The position numbers were made by a program, and so were the translations under genes. The notes beneath the pieces are model-generated. The model did not search any database. It saw only the letters and a program-made list of their open reading frames with translations, and had not been told where the DNA came from. This document shows, piece by piece, positions 21,546 through 33,779 of a DNA stretch of 64,000 nt. Positions within the stretch are counted from its first letter, which is position 1, and each line of letters opens with the position of its first letter. This stretch comes from Cannabis sativa (Eukaryota > Streptophyta > Magnoliopsida > Rosales > Cannabaceae), in contig NC_083605.1 of the NCBI RefSeq assembly GCF_029168945.1, positions 39,879,280 to 39,943,279 on the forward strand, in the 5' to 3' direction.

Positions 21546-23420
21546 TGTTGGGTTTTATGCCCTAAATAAAACTCATTTCAATATAATCAGATTTACTTAT
21601 TAATATAGATCAGAAATAACATTTAATGTTGCATGGTTCACATGATTTATTTCATGATTATATGTACATAATGTATGAATTCATCTGAAACCATTTTCAC
21701 ATACTTGATCCTGTTTATTGTCTTTTTATCAACACATTGGAAAGTAAACATGACTATGTGAATAAAGTTTCCTAGATTTATCAGACATAGGGTTTTACTG
21801 ATATGATAATCTACAACAGAGTTTACTTGCATTTGGAGAAATGCTATGTTCTTTCCAGAGCATTGGTTAAAGTAAAGCTCAGGTTGGATGCATGGAGTAT
21901 GCATCGGAAGGGACCGATATTGAACTTTGACTTAGATATATTAAACTTACCGTAATATCTATTCAAGTCAATATCGCCTAGTTGATCCTAGATCAAATGA
22001 TCTTAATCCTGTTATGATTAGGTTCAATCTCAAGAGGCTATTTGTGTTCTTTGATTTGTTAGTTAAGCCTACTTTTAGGTCAGGGTGATACGTACATTTT
22101 GGGAACACGGTAGTGCAATTGAGTGGGAGCGCTAACATAAACATGGAATCTATAGCTTCTATCTGGCGAATAGTAAGTACAGGATGATCTCCTTCGAGCT
22201 TGACCAAACGAAAATAAATGGCGGAGATCTCATTTCACATAAGCTGAAATATCATTTATACGGGGTTAAGTGTTTTAAGGATTAAATACATTGTAGGGTG
22301 TAACGGTAATCTAATCCGTTTACACTGTAGATCATTCATATAGAGGATCATTGATCAAATTAGGATTATAACAATGGATAACTAATGATGTGTCTATATG
22401 GTGGAACATATAGAGCATTCTATATACTGAGAGTGCAATTCTAAGTTCTATGCGTGGATTCAACGAAGAATTAATAAGTCAGTGAATTTAGGTTAATAAA
22501 TTCTTGATCTACTTATTGGAAGCTCGGTTATATAGACCCATGGTCCCCGCACTAGTTGAGATAATATTGCTTGTAAGATTCATATAATTGGTTTTGATTA
22601 ATCAATTATAATTCTCAAATTAGACTATGTCTATTTGTGAATTTTTCACTAAGTAAGGGCGAAATTGTAAAGAAAGAGTTTTAGGGGCATATTTGTTAAT
22701 TATGATACTTTGTATGGTTCAATTAATAAATATGATAAATGATAATATTATTTATAGTTATTAAATAGTTAGAATTGGCATTTAAATGGTTGAATTAGAA
22801 AATTGACGTTTTTGAGAAAATCAAATGCAGAAAAGATAAAACTGCAAAATTGCAAAAAGTGAGGCCCAAATCAACTTTGTATGGCCGGCCACTTTTGTAG
22901 GGAATTTAAACTGATATTTTCATTATTTTAATGCCAAATAATTCAAACCTAACCCTAGTGGAATGCTATAAATAGATAGTGAAGGCTTCAGGAAAATTAC
23001 ACTTCTGATTCAGAAAAAATTGAGCCTCTCTCTCTCCCTATCTTTAGCCGCCACTTCCCTCTTCTTTTCTTCTTCAATATTTCGAATTCCTTGAGTGAAT
23101 GAGTGAGTGCCCACACACAGCAAGTGATACCTCAATCATAGTGAGGAAGATCGTGAAGAAAGACTTTCAGCAAGAAGGAGTTTCAGCACTAAAGAATCAG
23201 AGAAAGAGATCCAGGTTCAGATATTGATAATGCTCTGCTACAGAAAGGAATCAAGGGCTAGATATCTGAACGGAAGGAGTCATTTAATTCCGCTGCACCC
23301 AATGTAAGGTTTCTTAAACTTTATATGTGTTTATTTCATTGTTTTAGAAAGTTCATATTTTGGGTGTTAATCAACATACTTGTGAGTAGATCTAAGATCC
23401 TTGTAAAATAATTTCCAACA
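21546..23420 (+). repeat. Copia-1 3' LTR
   Basis: Nearly identical to the 5' LTR, with small indels such as an 11-base loss near 22,748. TATA box at 22,967-22,975. Ends CCAACA followed by TTATG. Confidence 0.95.
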
Positions 23421-23820
23421 TTATGTATGTTTTATGAATTATGCTTTTCTTACTAAGTCTGTCGACTCACAGTGCTATGTTTATGTGTAGGTAAGGGCAA
23501 GGCCAAAGCTGAGGAACCGTGAGGACGAGCCGATGAAGATTGTACATGTTGAGGCGATTAGGCCTGGAGCGTACGATCCTCGGGACAACAGCACTCTTGT
23601 AATTAGTCGCTGGACGACAAATATTTTGTAAAGAATTAGTAAACTTTTGTAAAGTATTTTGTAATCGGGATCCCGAATATTTTGTATATATTATATAAGT
23701 TTTAATTAAAATGAAATTTTTTAATTAATCACGATTTTCCATAAACCTCGTTGATTAGCAACGAGCTGCACAGTACGTTTAAAAATCAAGTAACACGCCT
23801 AGGCTAGTTAGGGTGTTACA
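23421..23820 (+). repeat. Gypsy-1 3' LTR, part 2 (after Copia-1)
   Basis: Resumes with the duplicated TTATG and continues 'tatgttttatgaattatgc' as in the uninterrupted LTRs at 11,818 and 41,330. Ends GGGTGTTACA, then GAGTA (23,821-23,825). Confidence 0.9.
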
Positions 23821-23825
23821 GAGTA

Positions 23826-23998
23826 CGTGTAGACGAACAACCTGAAAGGGCTTTCCAAGCAAAATGTAAAACCTTAGGAGGGGCTTTAATCTTCCACAAC
23901 ATCTTCCAAACATCATCCTCCATGGAGGAGTTCCAACAACCATTGACCGACTGTAAGTGATTATAGGAACTTTTGACAGTGAAAAATCTGTTGGGTTT
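23826..23998 (-). pseudogene. LINE-B ORF2 middle piece
   Basis: On the minus strand this reads FFTVKSSYNHLQS, then WKMLWKIKAPPKVLHFAWKAL and GCSSTR, the conserved run just before the zf-RVT finger in plant LINEs. It continues directly into the zinc finger at 9,958 once Gypsy-1 and one GAGTA copy are ignored. At its other side it continues across the solo LTR into 25,860-25,885 (NKDPTG). The listed open frame in another phase here is a shadow. Confidence 0.75.
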
Positions 23999-25854
23999 TG
24001 TGCCCTAAATAAAACCCATTTCAATATAATCAGATTTACTAATTAATAAAGATTAGAAATAACATTTTATGTTGCGTGGTTCACATGATTTATTTCATGA
24101 TTATATTTAATGTATAAATTTTATTAAGTCCAGAACATATGTATTTGTTTATGATTATAGTGTTGTCAGCACAGTGGAATATAATCATGTTTATATGTTC
24201 GAAAGTTTCATTCCCTGATTTGTCAGTTCATTGGATTTAGACTTGCATGATAGTCAGCGATAGGTATGCTTACACCTTGGATAAGTGTTATGTCCTTTCC
24301 AGGGCATTGGCAAAGTTTACCAGTATCGGATGTATGGAGTATACATTGTAAGGGACCGATATTGAACTTTGATTAGATATGTTAAATTTACCGTATTATC
24401 TATTCAATTCAATATCACCTAGTTGATCCTAGATCAAATGATCTTAATCCTGATATGGTTAGGTTCGATCTCAAGAGTATTATACATGTTCTTTGATTTG
24501 TTAGTTAAGCCTACTTTTGGGTCAGGGTAATACGTACATTTTGGGAACATGATAATGCAATTGAGTGGGAGCGCTAAACATAGATATGGAATCTATAGCT
24601 TCTATAGGTATTTAGAAGTAAAACGATGATTTCCTTCGAGCTTGCTAAATAGAGATAAATGATAGAACGTTCATTTTAGTGATTATATTATTTCACTAAA
24701 ATATCATTTATAGGTGGCAAGTGTTTTAAGGATAAAATACATTGAAAGGGTGTAACGGTAATTTTGTCCCTATGCAATGTAGATCATCAATAGAGGATCA
24801 TTGATTATTGGGATTATAACAATGGATAAATTATAGCGTATCTATATCGTGGAACATATAGAGCGTTCTATATGTTTGAGAGTGCAATTCCAAGTTCTAT
24901 GCGTGGATGCAACAAGGAATTAATAAGTTAGTGAATTTACTTGGTAAATTCTTGATCTGCTTATTGGAAGCTCGGTTATATAGGCCCATGGTCCCCATAC
25001 TAGTTGAGACCATACTGCTTGTAAGACTCAGTTAATTAATTTTAATTAATCAATTATAATTCTAAAATTAGACTATGTCTAGTTTATGAATTTTCACTAA
25101 GCAAGGGCAAAATTGTGAAGAAAAGAGATTCTAGGTTTTATTTATTAATTAAGAGACTTTATATGACAATATTATTTAATTATTATTTTTTACTTATTAA
25201 ATAATTAGAATTGGCATTCAAATGGTTAAATTAGAAAATTGGCGTTTTTGAGAAAATGGGATAGAAAAATGACAAAATGGCAAAATTACAAAGTGGGCCC
25301 ATTATCCAATCCTAGGGCCGGCCACACTAATGCAATTTACCATTTTTTTTTATTATTTTAAAGCCAAATAAATCTAACCTAAACCTAGGTGGTTACCTAT
25401 AAATAGGTAGTGATGGCTTGAGGAAAAAGATTGATGGTGCATCTCATTCCTTCAGAAAAATTCTAAGCCTTCTTCCTATACCCTAGCCGCCACCTTCTCC
25501 CTCTCTTTTCTTCTTCAAATTTTCATACCTTGAGTGATAGAGCGACTGCCCACACACATCAAGTGGTATCTCAATCATAGTGTGTAAGACTGTGAAGAAT
25601 CCAATCAACAAGAAGGAGAATCGGGCTCAAGAAGGAGAGAAAGAGATCCAGGTTCAGATCTTGATAATGCTCTGCTACAAAAAGGAATCAAGGGCTAGAG
25701 ATCTGAACGGAAGGAGTCATTAGATTCCGCTGCACCCAATGTAAGGTTTTCTTAAACCCTTATGTGTTTATTTCATTGTTTTAGAAATTCATATTAGGAT
25801 GTTAATGAAACATACTTGTTAGTAAATCTAGATCCTGGTAAAAATTTTCCAACA
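23999..25854 (+). mobile_element. Solo LTR, copia family (GTG subtype), in LINE-B
   Basis: TGTTGGGTTTTGTGCCC to TTTTCCAACA with LINE-B sequence on both sides and TSD AAATC (23,994-23,998) / AAAAC (25,855-25,859, one change). It is therefore a solo LTR from LTR-LTR recombination. It is very like the LTR at 31,949. TATA box at 25,398-25,406. Confidence 0.9.
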
Positions 25855-25905
25855 AAAACCAGTTGGATCCTTATTCCAAAACTAGTTGGATCCTCAACTA
25901 TTTTA

Positions 25906-26332
25906 AATTTTGTATATTTTATAACTTAATTATCAATAAATAAAATATTAGTATAAATTTATTTAAAATATATCTCATTTTAAAAAAAATGAAGTTCTTT
26001 TTTTGCTTAAAAAAATGAAGTTACGTGATACTTTCGATACATGATTTTAAATATAAATAGTGCGATTATATTTTTTTAAAAGAAGAGCGATTATAAATTT
26101 AATATGTCATTTCAAAAAAAAAAAAAAAAAAAAAAAAACAAAGTCACAAGATTTTCATTCAAAAAATGCTTGAATTTTTTTTCTTCTATAAAAAGTTTAG
26201 TAAAATAATTACTCATATTATTAAAAATATTATATCAGAAATTTTAAATTTTTAAAATATTTGATATATTTTTATATCTTAAATATCAATAAATAAAATA
26301 TAACTGCACGCGAAGCGCGGGTTGTTTCCTAG
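25906..26332 (+). mobile_element. Helitron 3' end
   Basis: AT-rich sequence ending CACGCGAAGCGCGGG...TTTCCTAG at 26,332, followed by T. A 4-bp GC stem (CGCG, loop AAG, CGCG, 26,309-26,319) lies about 9 bases before CTAG. This is the standard plant Helitron 3' terminus (hairpin, then CTRR, inserted at A/T). It may belong to the same element as the replicase fragment at 5,456-6,705; the orientation agrees. No TIR or TSD, as expected for Helitrons. Confidence 0.7.
26309..26332 (+). terminator. Helitron 3'-terminal hairpin and CTAG
   Basis: Short GC stem-loop in a very AT-rich setting, then CTAG at 26,329-26,332. In Helitrons this acts as the transposition terminator. Confidence 0.65.
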
Positions 26333-26985
26333 TTTGAATGAAAGAAAACAATAATACTATTTTTTTTAAACAAAAATAATAAGAGTATTTATATATTTAT
26401 TAAAGTTTTAAAAATTTAGAAAAAATAAATATAAAATTTAATATACTCTTGATAATGGTCTGAACTCGTTAACGATTTAGATAAACGTTTTCAACTAATA
26501 ATATTGATAAACTTTAATGAAATTTTGACTTTAATACTCACAATAAAGAACTTCAGAGTCTTTAATCAAATGCTTAATTTAAGATATTTTGACATATAAT
26601 TAGGATAATTATTATTTATTTATTATTTTATTCTTAAAATAATAATTATGCAACCACATCTATTTTAAAATTGTTTTATTTTATTATTTTAATTTTATTA
26701 AATTATAAGATTAGAAGATGATATTAAAGATATTTTTCAAATCATTTATCTTATTTGATATTTAATTTAAATTGATAAAAATAATTCAAATAAACCTAGA
26801 TATTTTAAATTAGTTTTCATTTTTGAATTTTAAATGCTAAATATTTTTAAGGTTGTTTTTAAGAACCCTAAATTTTCAAAATTTAGTTGGTTAGTTTAAA
26901 ATAATAATTTAATTATATTAATATCTTATTTCACATCTGTTACATAGACATTGTTTGTTTATTTATATTGTTTATTCAATTTTTT
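26333..26985. other. AT-rich non-coding stretch right of the Helitron end
   Basis: No gene or recognised repeat. The last part may be a diverged start of the Copia-2 leader. Confidence 0.4.
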
Positions 26986-28779
26986 TTTTTTAACAAATCT
27001 ATTATTTATTTGATCTAAATTGCTATGATTAACTTGTTGACAGATCCAATGATCTGATTTTAATCATAGTCCAATTGTCAATAGATCCTATACATAATTT
27101 GTAACAGGTAAATTTTGTACTTCTTTCATCTGTGTAAACCTAGTAACATGATAGGGCCGATCCAAATCATTTGACCTGTGTGAGCCTATATGTTTGCTAT
27201 TGGGCTTAGATGCATATAGGAAGCCCATTTAAGTTTTACTAAGTAAATGGACTAGGTTGCTAAAATAAATTTTGACATAAGTAAATTTATTCAGGCCTAA
27301 TTAGAATTGGGCTTATTCAATGAATAACAATTGTTTATTTAAAGGTTAAATTCCTCTCCTTTGGGCCTTGTGTGAGAGTTGCCAATAGCAATGAGTACAA
27401 CATACTGAATCCAACCCTCCCTCATATGAACTACCCCAATTGTGAAGGCCCATTTGCCTTATTTAAATAATTGTATTAGGTTAATTATATTAGTCTAACC
27501 TAATTAAAATTGAATTAGCAACATAATTAGCTTTAAAATATATGAATTTATTTTTCATTTAATATTTTAAAGTTAATTTTAGAAAAACACTTAGTTAATT
27601 GATATATATTCTAGATAGTAATCTTTAGTACTAGTTATATTTTCTAATATTTAATGAGAAAAATATTTTAAGTTGTAAATTAATTATTTATTTTAATTAA
27701 TTTTGGACCAACTTAAATTATAAAATATTTTTCCTAGTATTAAATTAGAATTAATAATTAAGTTTCTTTTATACTTGATTATTTAATTCTTATATTTAAT
27801 ACATTTAATTAAATTGAAAATTAAATATTTAAGTTGATTTCATTCTTGATACTTAAATATAATTATTTTCATGATATTTAATTAAATAGAAAATTATTTT
27901 AAGTTGGAAATTTTAATTTCAAGCAGCTTAAATTTGAATAATTTTCAAAATATATATTTTATTTTATTAATCATTTTTTTTATATAAAAATTCAAAATTG
28001 CATTTTTTATTTAAATGCAGAAATTTTGAATTTTTGAAAAATAGATTAAAGTTGAAAATTATTTATTTTAATTTTGGACCAACTTAAATCAATGATCTTT
28101 TCATTTAATGATTAATTAAAATATATTATTAGAAAATGAATTAATTAGTCAATGAAAGTCTAGAAGATATTATCTATTTTTCTTGAAGTATTGTTCTAGT
28201 GTATTTAATTAAATAGAAAATTAATATTTAAGTTGATTTTCATCATGATACTTAAATATTTGAAATTTTCTTAATATTTAATTAAATAGAAAAATTATAT
28301 TTTCTTGTTGAAAATTAATTTTATTAATTAATTTTGGACCAACATAAAATTAGAATAATTTTTGAGGATTTATTTTTATTTCATTTTAAGAGCAATTTTG
28401 AAAATTGTATTCTTATATACTTTAATTTTTCGAAATGCAATATATATTTATAGAAAATTAAATTTCAGTTGTAAATTAATTTAAATTAATTTTGATACAA
28501 CTTAAATTGAATAATTTTTTAAATATTTATTAGAAATTATTACTAAGATGGAATATAATTCATTTTATTTTTCATATCCATCTAAGTATAATTTTGTAAA
28601 TATTAAATTAAAATTCACATTTAGAATTTTATTCTAAATTGGAAATTTTCATTAAATAAATATATATAAAATAAATTGATTAAAATAAATATTAGAAGAA
28701 AATCCATTTTAAATAATGAGCTTTATTATCATTAGGACATTCGATCTCCATTGTTGGTTCTACATAGTTATTGTTTTAG

Positions 28780-28806
28780 GGAGTAATCCTCCCTAATGGA
28801 GGAACG
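28780..28806 (+). repeat. TCCTCC-CTAAT-GGAGGA hairpin in Copia-2 leader
   Basis: Perfect 6-bp stem with a 5-base loop. Present also in Copia-A near 35,357 and, with one stem change, in Copia-B near 57,387. Confidence 0.7.
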
Positions 28807-30129
28807 TTCATTAGCAATTTAACGCCGTAGAATCTCAAAAGATAAGTACTATTTGTAAGTGTTTATTTTAGTATGGATCACACTAATGTTGGCGACTTTA
28901 ATAGGGCTTACAAAAGTATGAAACAATGGTGGAAGCTCATAAGATAGAATCTCCTTGACTCTAGCCTAAACGGGACAACGCTATACTCTGATCTTGATCG
29001 AATAAAAGGTTGCTAGAATGTATATCATTTTAGATGAGCTGACAACTCTATTCAATGGATGGTATCTTTGACTCTCGCCTAAACGGGAAACTCATATCAG
29101 TTTGTTGAAGACCTTGGAAATTATTTAGGATTGTATGTTTTAGTATTTTCGCTTGTCATTCCTACTTGCTATATGTTTAATAGTTTCTAAATTGTGTGTG
29201 AATTTATATTGAACCATGTTATTTTCTGTTATTAATGTAGTTTAAATTTCGAATCTTCATTGTTGGTCTAACTTGGCTTGTTGTTTTAATGGGACAAATC
29301 CCTAATGGATTGTCATCCATTAGACAAACATAATAGTGTTAGATCTCGAATGATAAATATTGTAAATGCAACATATAGCTGTTCATCAATTGATGACACC
29401 TTAGACTAGTATTTACAATATGAAACAAGAAAATGGTATAAATAAGATTACTTTGACTCTCGCTAATCGGAGCATCGTTGGATTCTTATTTTAAATTCGA
29501 AATTATCCTTTATTCCTCTTAGCTTATTCATTTCAAATTAGCTTAAATAATATATCATTGGATGAATGGTTTATAAATCATATAATGTCATTCTATTTTC
29601 TCTTAAGAAATTGAATGGCGCACATGATTATATTCCCGACATTCTATCCCGAAATAATATAAATCCTCAATCTTAAAATCTCCTAATTATATATGCTTAC
29701 TTTTAGCAAATCAGACTTAGAGTTAGATTAGCAGTGGTTGTCTAAGAAAGAAGAATTACTCATGTATATTCGGTATAAATTTGAGTTTTTGACTTTAAAT
29801 TTTAGATTCCAAACAGAAATTTTTATTTCTATTTCCAGAATACAATATAACTACACTTTCACAAGTGTTTAATAACCATTTTCTATCAATGGTTCACACT
29901 TTATATTAAAGTATGGAATATGAGTTTAGTATTCTGTGACCAGGATCCACTTGCACTATTCTAAGAACTCTTTATTGTAACTAAACCTAAATCATCAAAA
30001 GACCACAACCATATTTTATAAATCTATGGCATTTGTATCTTGTTCATAGTAGTTTTGACAAGATCATTCTCTGCAAAGAGTTAATTGCCTATATCCACTG
30101 AAAGTATAATCATCTCATTCGCAGATGGA

Positions 30130-31880
30130 TGTACATTCAGGGGTGGATATGAGTTTTTGTTATATTCTTAAGACGACCACTCTAGATTTTACCTTATGCA
30201 CAAGAAATTTGAAATGTTTGATAAATTTCATGAATTTCTAGCAATGGTGAAAAACCATTAAGGTAAATGGTTAAAGATCCTGCGAACTGATAGGGGTGGA
30301 GAAATATTTGGTACATATACAGTTCAAAGATCATTAAGTTGATTTTTTGAATTATATCCAAACTTACCACCCCAGAAATTCGATTTGCATAATGATGATT
30401 AGTTACTAATCGTTGCTTAAGTCCTTCTAAGGAAATATCCTAGTGAAATGAAAATTTCAGAATGATGGAATGGTTGTGCACTTAGTGTAAACCAATACTA
30501 GATTCATGGATGACCTAATCGAAATCTTAAGAAAAGATAGAACTGTTAACCAAGGTTTGCATGTTTGTTAGCTATTCTAAGTGATTAGGGGTGGACCATT
30601 CCATGGTCATTAGATAAGAAAGTGTTTGTTTAACAAATACTACTTTTCTAAGAAAATGACTAAGTCTGAAAACAAAGTAGCAAATAAAAGAGATTTTTTC
30701 TTGATTCCAAAAGTGTTTAATCATCTTATTCGAAATAAGATGATCCCACTGCCTCTGTTGTTTTAACACAACCGAAGAGGACAATACCATTTAGTGTTCT
30801 TAGACAAAATTCACGGTACTTTGTCGTAGTGGGAGGGTTTCAAGGAACTCACTCTGTTATGACTTGGAAGACACCAGTGATAAAAATCCATTGTGAGTTT
30901 AAACAAGTAATGGATTGTCAGAATAAGAAACTAAGAAGAAAAGCCAAGAGAACTATGGTTAAAACCATTCATATGGAACAACCAAAAGTTTTCTATTACA
31001 AGGACATGAAAGGAAATTTCGTTAATAAGTCTATTCAATGGACTTAACAAAACTTCCTGTTCCTGGTATTATAGGTTTGAGTTTATCTAAACCTATGGCT
31101 TGTGGTATACCTGGTAAATTACTTACTCCAATGCAAGCAACTTACTTTAGTAAGATGCTGGAGCATTTTTCTTATGGCAATCTATAGAAGCTTCTCGACT
31201 TCTAGACATAGATTTTATTTATCTAAGGAAAAGTCTCAACTATTCCAGAAAAGATAAAGCCATGAAAGAATTCCTTGAATCAACAGTGAGAGGTCTCAGA
31301 TATGCTTTAGTATGCCTTAGACCGAACACCGGCTGTTGAGTGGGAGTAATGAGTAGGTATCAGATTAATCCAGGAAAGGAACATTGGAAGACAATCAAGT
31401 TAATCTTAAGATCAAGAAGAGGAACTATATGTTAGTCGATGATGGTGTATTTAATACCCTTAGACTACACCAAATCAGATTTCTAGACTTGACTTAGTGC
31501 TAGAAAGTCTGCTAATGAGATGCTGATTACTCTGGGGGTGGACTAGTGATTTTGGAGAAGTGTAAAAACCTATCTGAAGTCTCTAAGTATACCAGAGAGA
31601 GACTGAATGTTAAAGTTGCAGGAAAGATACTTATTCAGTCTAAGGAAAGTTCTATACATTTTTGGCATTGTTCCAACATTTATTAACTACTAGTGTTACT
31701 TCCTGACTAAAACAAAAGTAGTTGCCAAAAAGTATAGAATCCAGTATCCCAAGAGAGTAGACATATAGAGAGGAATTTCACAATATCAAGAATTTTTGTG
31801 ATTAAGGAAAAGTAATGGTGGAGGAAAGGCTGTAACTTGTCAGATCCTATTACGGAGAGTACACTACATACTACACTTGA
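30130..31880 (+). pseudogene. Degenerate copia pol remnant (integrase, RT/RNase H pieces)
   Basis: Short islands of copia polyprotein appear in shifting frames: LMHKKFEMFDKFHEF and ILRTDRGGE of integrase near 30,190-30,320, then SRYQINPGKEHWK and LIPLDYTKSDF plus ARKSA of the copia RNase H near 31,345-31,540. Large parts of RT are missing. Many stops and frameshifts; no product. A second copy of the same degenerate tract begins at 63,044. Confidence 0.7.
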
Positions 31881-31936
31881 TTTGTATATCAAGGTGTTGA
31901 GATTATTTGAAATGCACTTTTTGTTTTATATTAGTG

Positions 31937-31948
31937 CAAGTGGGAGTT
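31937..31948 (+). promoter_or_regulatory. Copia-2 polypurine tract
   Basis: GCAAGTGGGAGTT immediately before the LTR TG; the same tract stands before the Copia-B 3' LTR at 60,325-60,336. Confidence 0.7.
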
Positions 31949-33779
31949 TGTTGGGTTTTGTGCCCTAAATAAAACCCATTTCAATATAATCAGATTTACT
32001 AATTAATAAAGATTAGAAATAACATTTTATGTTGCCTAGTTCACATGATTTATTTCATGATTATATTTAATGTATAAATTTTATTAAGTCCAGAACATAT
32101 GTATTTGTTTATGATTATAGTGTTGTCAGCACAGTGGAATATAATCATGTTTATATGTTCGAAAGTTTCATTCCCTGATTTGTCAGTTCATTGGATTTAG
32201 ACTTGCATGATAGTCAGCGATATGTATGCTTACACCTTGGATAAGTGTTATGTCATTTCCAGGGCATTGGCAAAGTTTACCATTATCGGATGTATGGAGT
32301 ATACATTGGAAGGGACTGATATTGAACTTTGATTCGATATGTTAAATTTACCGTATTATCTATTCAATTCAATATCACCTAGTTGATCCTAGATCAAATG
32401 ATCTTAATCCTAATATGGTTACGTTCGATCTCAAGAGTATTATACATCTTCTTTGATTTGTTAGTTAAGCCTACTTTTGGGTCAGGGTAATGCGTACTTT
32501 TTGGGAACATGATAATGCAATTGAGTGGAAACGCTAAACATAGATATGAAATCTATAGCTTCTATAGGTATTTAGAAGTAAAACGATGATTTCCTTCGAG
32601 CTTGCTAAATAGAGATAAATGATAGAACGTTCATTTTAGTGATTATATTATTTTCCTAAAATATTATTTATCGGTGCCAAGTGTTTTAAGGAGAAAATAC
32701 ATTGAAAGGGTGTAACGGTAATTTTGTCCCTATGCAATGTAGATCATCTATAGAAGATCATTGATTATTGGGATTATAACAATGGATAATTTATAGCGTA
32801 TCTATATCGTGGAACATATAGAGCGTTCTATATGAGTGAGAGTGCAATTCCAAGTTTTATGCGTGGATGAAACAAGGAATTAATAAGTCAGTGAATTTAC
32901 TTGGTAAATTCTTGATCTGCTTATTGGAAGCTCGGTTATATAGGCCCATGGTCCCCATACTAGTTGAGACCATAGTGCTTGTAAGACTCAGTTAATTAAT
33001 TTTAAATAATCAATTATAATTCTAAAATTAGACTGTGTCTAGTTTATGAATTTTCACTAAGTAATGGCAAAATTGTGAAGAAAAGAGATTCTAGGTTTTA
33101 TTTATTAATTAAGAGACTTTATATGACAATATTATTTAATAATTATTTTTTAGTTATTAAATAATTAGAATTGGGATTTAAATGATTAAATTAGAAAATT
33201 GGCGTTTTTGAGAAAATGGGATGGAAAAATGATAAAATGGTAAAATTGCAAAGTGGGCCCATTATCCAATCCTAGGGCCGGCCACACTAATGCAATTTAC
33301 CATTTATTTTTTTTATTATTTTAAAGCCAAATAAATCTAACCTAAACCTAGGTGGTTACCTATAAATAGGTAGTGATGGCTTTAGGAAAAAGATTGATGA
33401 TGCATCTCATTCCTTCAGAAAAATTCTAAGCCTTCTTCCTATACCCTAGCCGCCACCTTCTCCCTCTCTTTTCTTCTTCAAATTTTCATACCTTGAGTGA
33501 TAGAGCGAGTGCCCACACACATCAAGTGGTATCTAAATCATAGTGTGTAAGACTGTGAAGAATCCAATCAATAAGAAGGAGAATTGGGCTCAAGAAGGAG
33601 AGAAAGAGATCTAGGTTCAGATCTTGATAATGCTCTGCTACAGAAAAGAATCAAGGGCTAGAGATCTGAATGGAAGGAGTCATTATATTCCGCTGCACCC
33701 AATGTAAAGTTTTCTTAAACCCTTATGTGTTTATTTCATTGTTTTAGAAATTCATATTAGGATGTTAATGAAACATACT
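31949..33779 (+). repeat. LTR (GTG subtype), last ~75 bases missing
   Basis: Starts TGTTGGGTTTTGTGCCC and matches 23,999-25,854 closely; TATA box at 33,361-33,369. It ends at 'aaacatact', where sequence switches to the Copia-A leader ('tactgaaccca'). The 7-base ACATACT is shared by both sides, so the end of the LTR, the PBS and about 1.3 kb of leader were lost at a microhomology. Confidence 0.9.

Larger units (their letters stand above)
16195..23420 (+). mobile_element. Copia-1: chimeric copia-family element in the Gypsy-1 LTR
   Basis: TG...CA bounded with TSD TTATG at 16,190-16,194 and 23,421-23,425. Two LTRs of 1,883 and 1,875 bases flank a PBS and a long AT-rich leader (18,078-21,507). 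The leader stops short of gag and is joined to 38 bases of Gypsy LTR (21,508-21,545) that end in another TTATG before the second LTR. No coding sequence is left. The structure fits recombination between a full element and a solo-LTR allele at the same site. Confidence 0.85.
9964..23820 (+). mobile_element. Gypsy-1: Ty3/gypsy chromovirus, internally deleted, hosting Copia-1
   Basis: Bounded by TGTAAAGACCGC at the left and GGGTGTTACA at the right with a perfect 5-bp duplication. Order is 5' LTR, partial pol, PPT, 3' LTR. The 5' LTR lacks its last ~240 bases; PBS, gag, protease and the N-terminal half of RT are also missing, so a single deletion joined the LTR to RT. Pol order RT-RNase H-integrase and a C-terminal chromodomain place it in the chromoviruses, perhaps the Tekay/Del clade because of the long LTRs. 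The 3' LTR is split by Copia-1. Confidence 0.9.
9062..25905 (-). mobile_element. LINE-B: 5'-truncated LINE, split by Gypsy-1 and a solo LTR
   Basis: Three pieces on the minus strand form one LINE 3' region: 25,860-25,905, 23,821-23,998 and 9,062-9,963. A T run at about 9,052-9,061 is the poly(A) tail in antisense. The pieces are separated by Gypsy-1 (TSD GAGTA) and a solo LTR (TSD AAATC/AAAAC). Removing each insert with one duplication rejoins the reading frame. The order in the protein is end of RT region, zf-RVT, RNase H. The 5' end near 25,905 is approximate and the element is clearly 5' truncated. Confidence 0.75.
26986..33779 (+). mobile_element. Copia-2: copia-family body without gag, with 3' LTR
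   Basis: The leader is recognisable from about 26,990 ('ttgatctaaattgctatgatta', then 'ggtaaattttgtacttctttcatctgtgta'), as in Copia-B at 53,680. Hairpin modules follow and the TTGACTCTCGCC motif appears three times (28,956, 29,068, 29,453). No gag frame follows. Degenerate pol runs 30,130-31,880, then PPT and an LTR. The 5' LTR is absent. The LTR is fused directly to the Copia-A leader. Confidence 0.75.

Noticed and set aside
16330..21904. Antisense frames MHTPCIQPELYF... at 16,330-16,551 and 21,647-21,904
   Set aside because: Both lie in the same place of the two Copia-1 LTRs, antisense, and are closed in other LTR copies.
23779..24024. 81-codon minus frame
   Set aside because: It runs across the LINE-B/Gypsy-1 and LINE-B/LTR junctions in a different phase from the LINE protein.
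30829..31047. 72-codon plus frame as a gene
   Set aside because: Lies inside degenerate copia pol and is broken in the parallel copy at 63,090-63,310.
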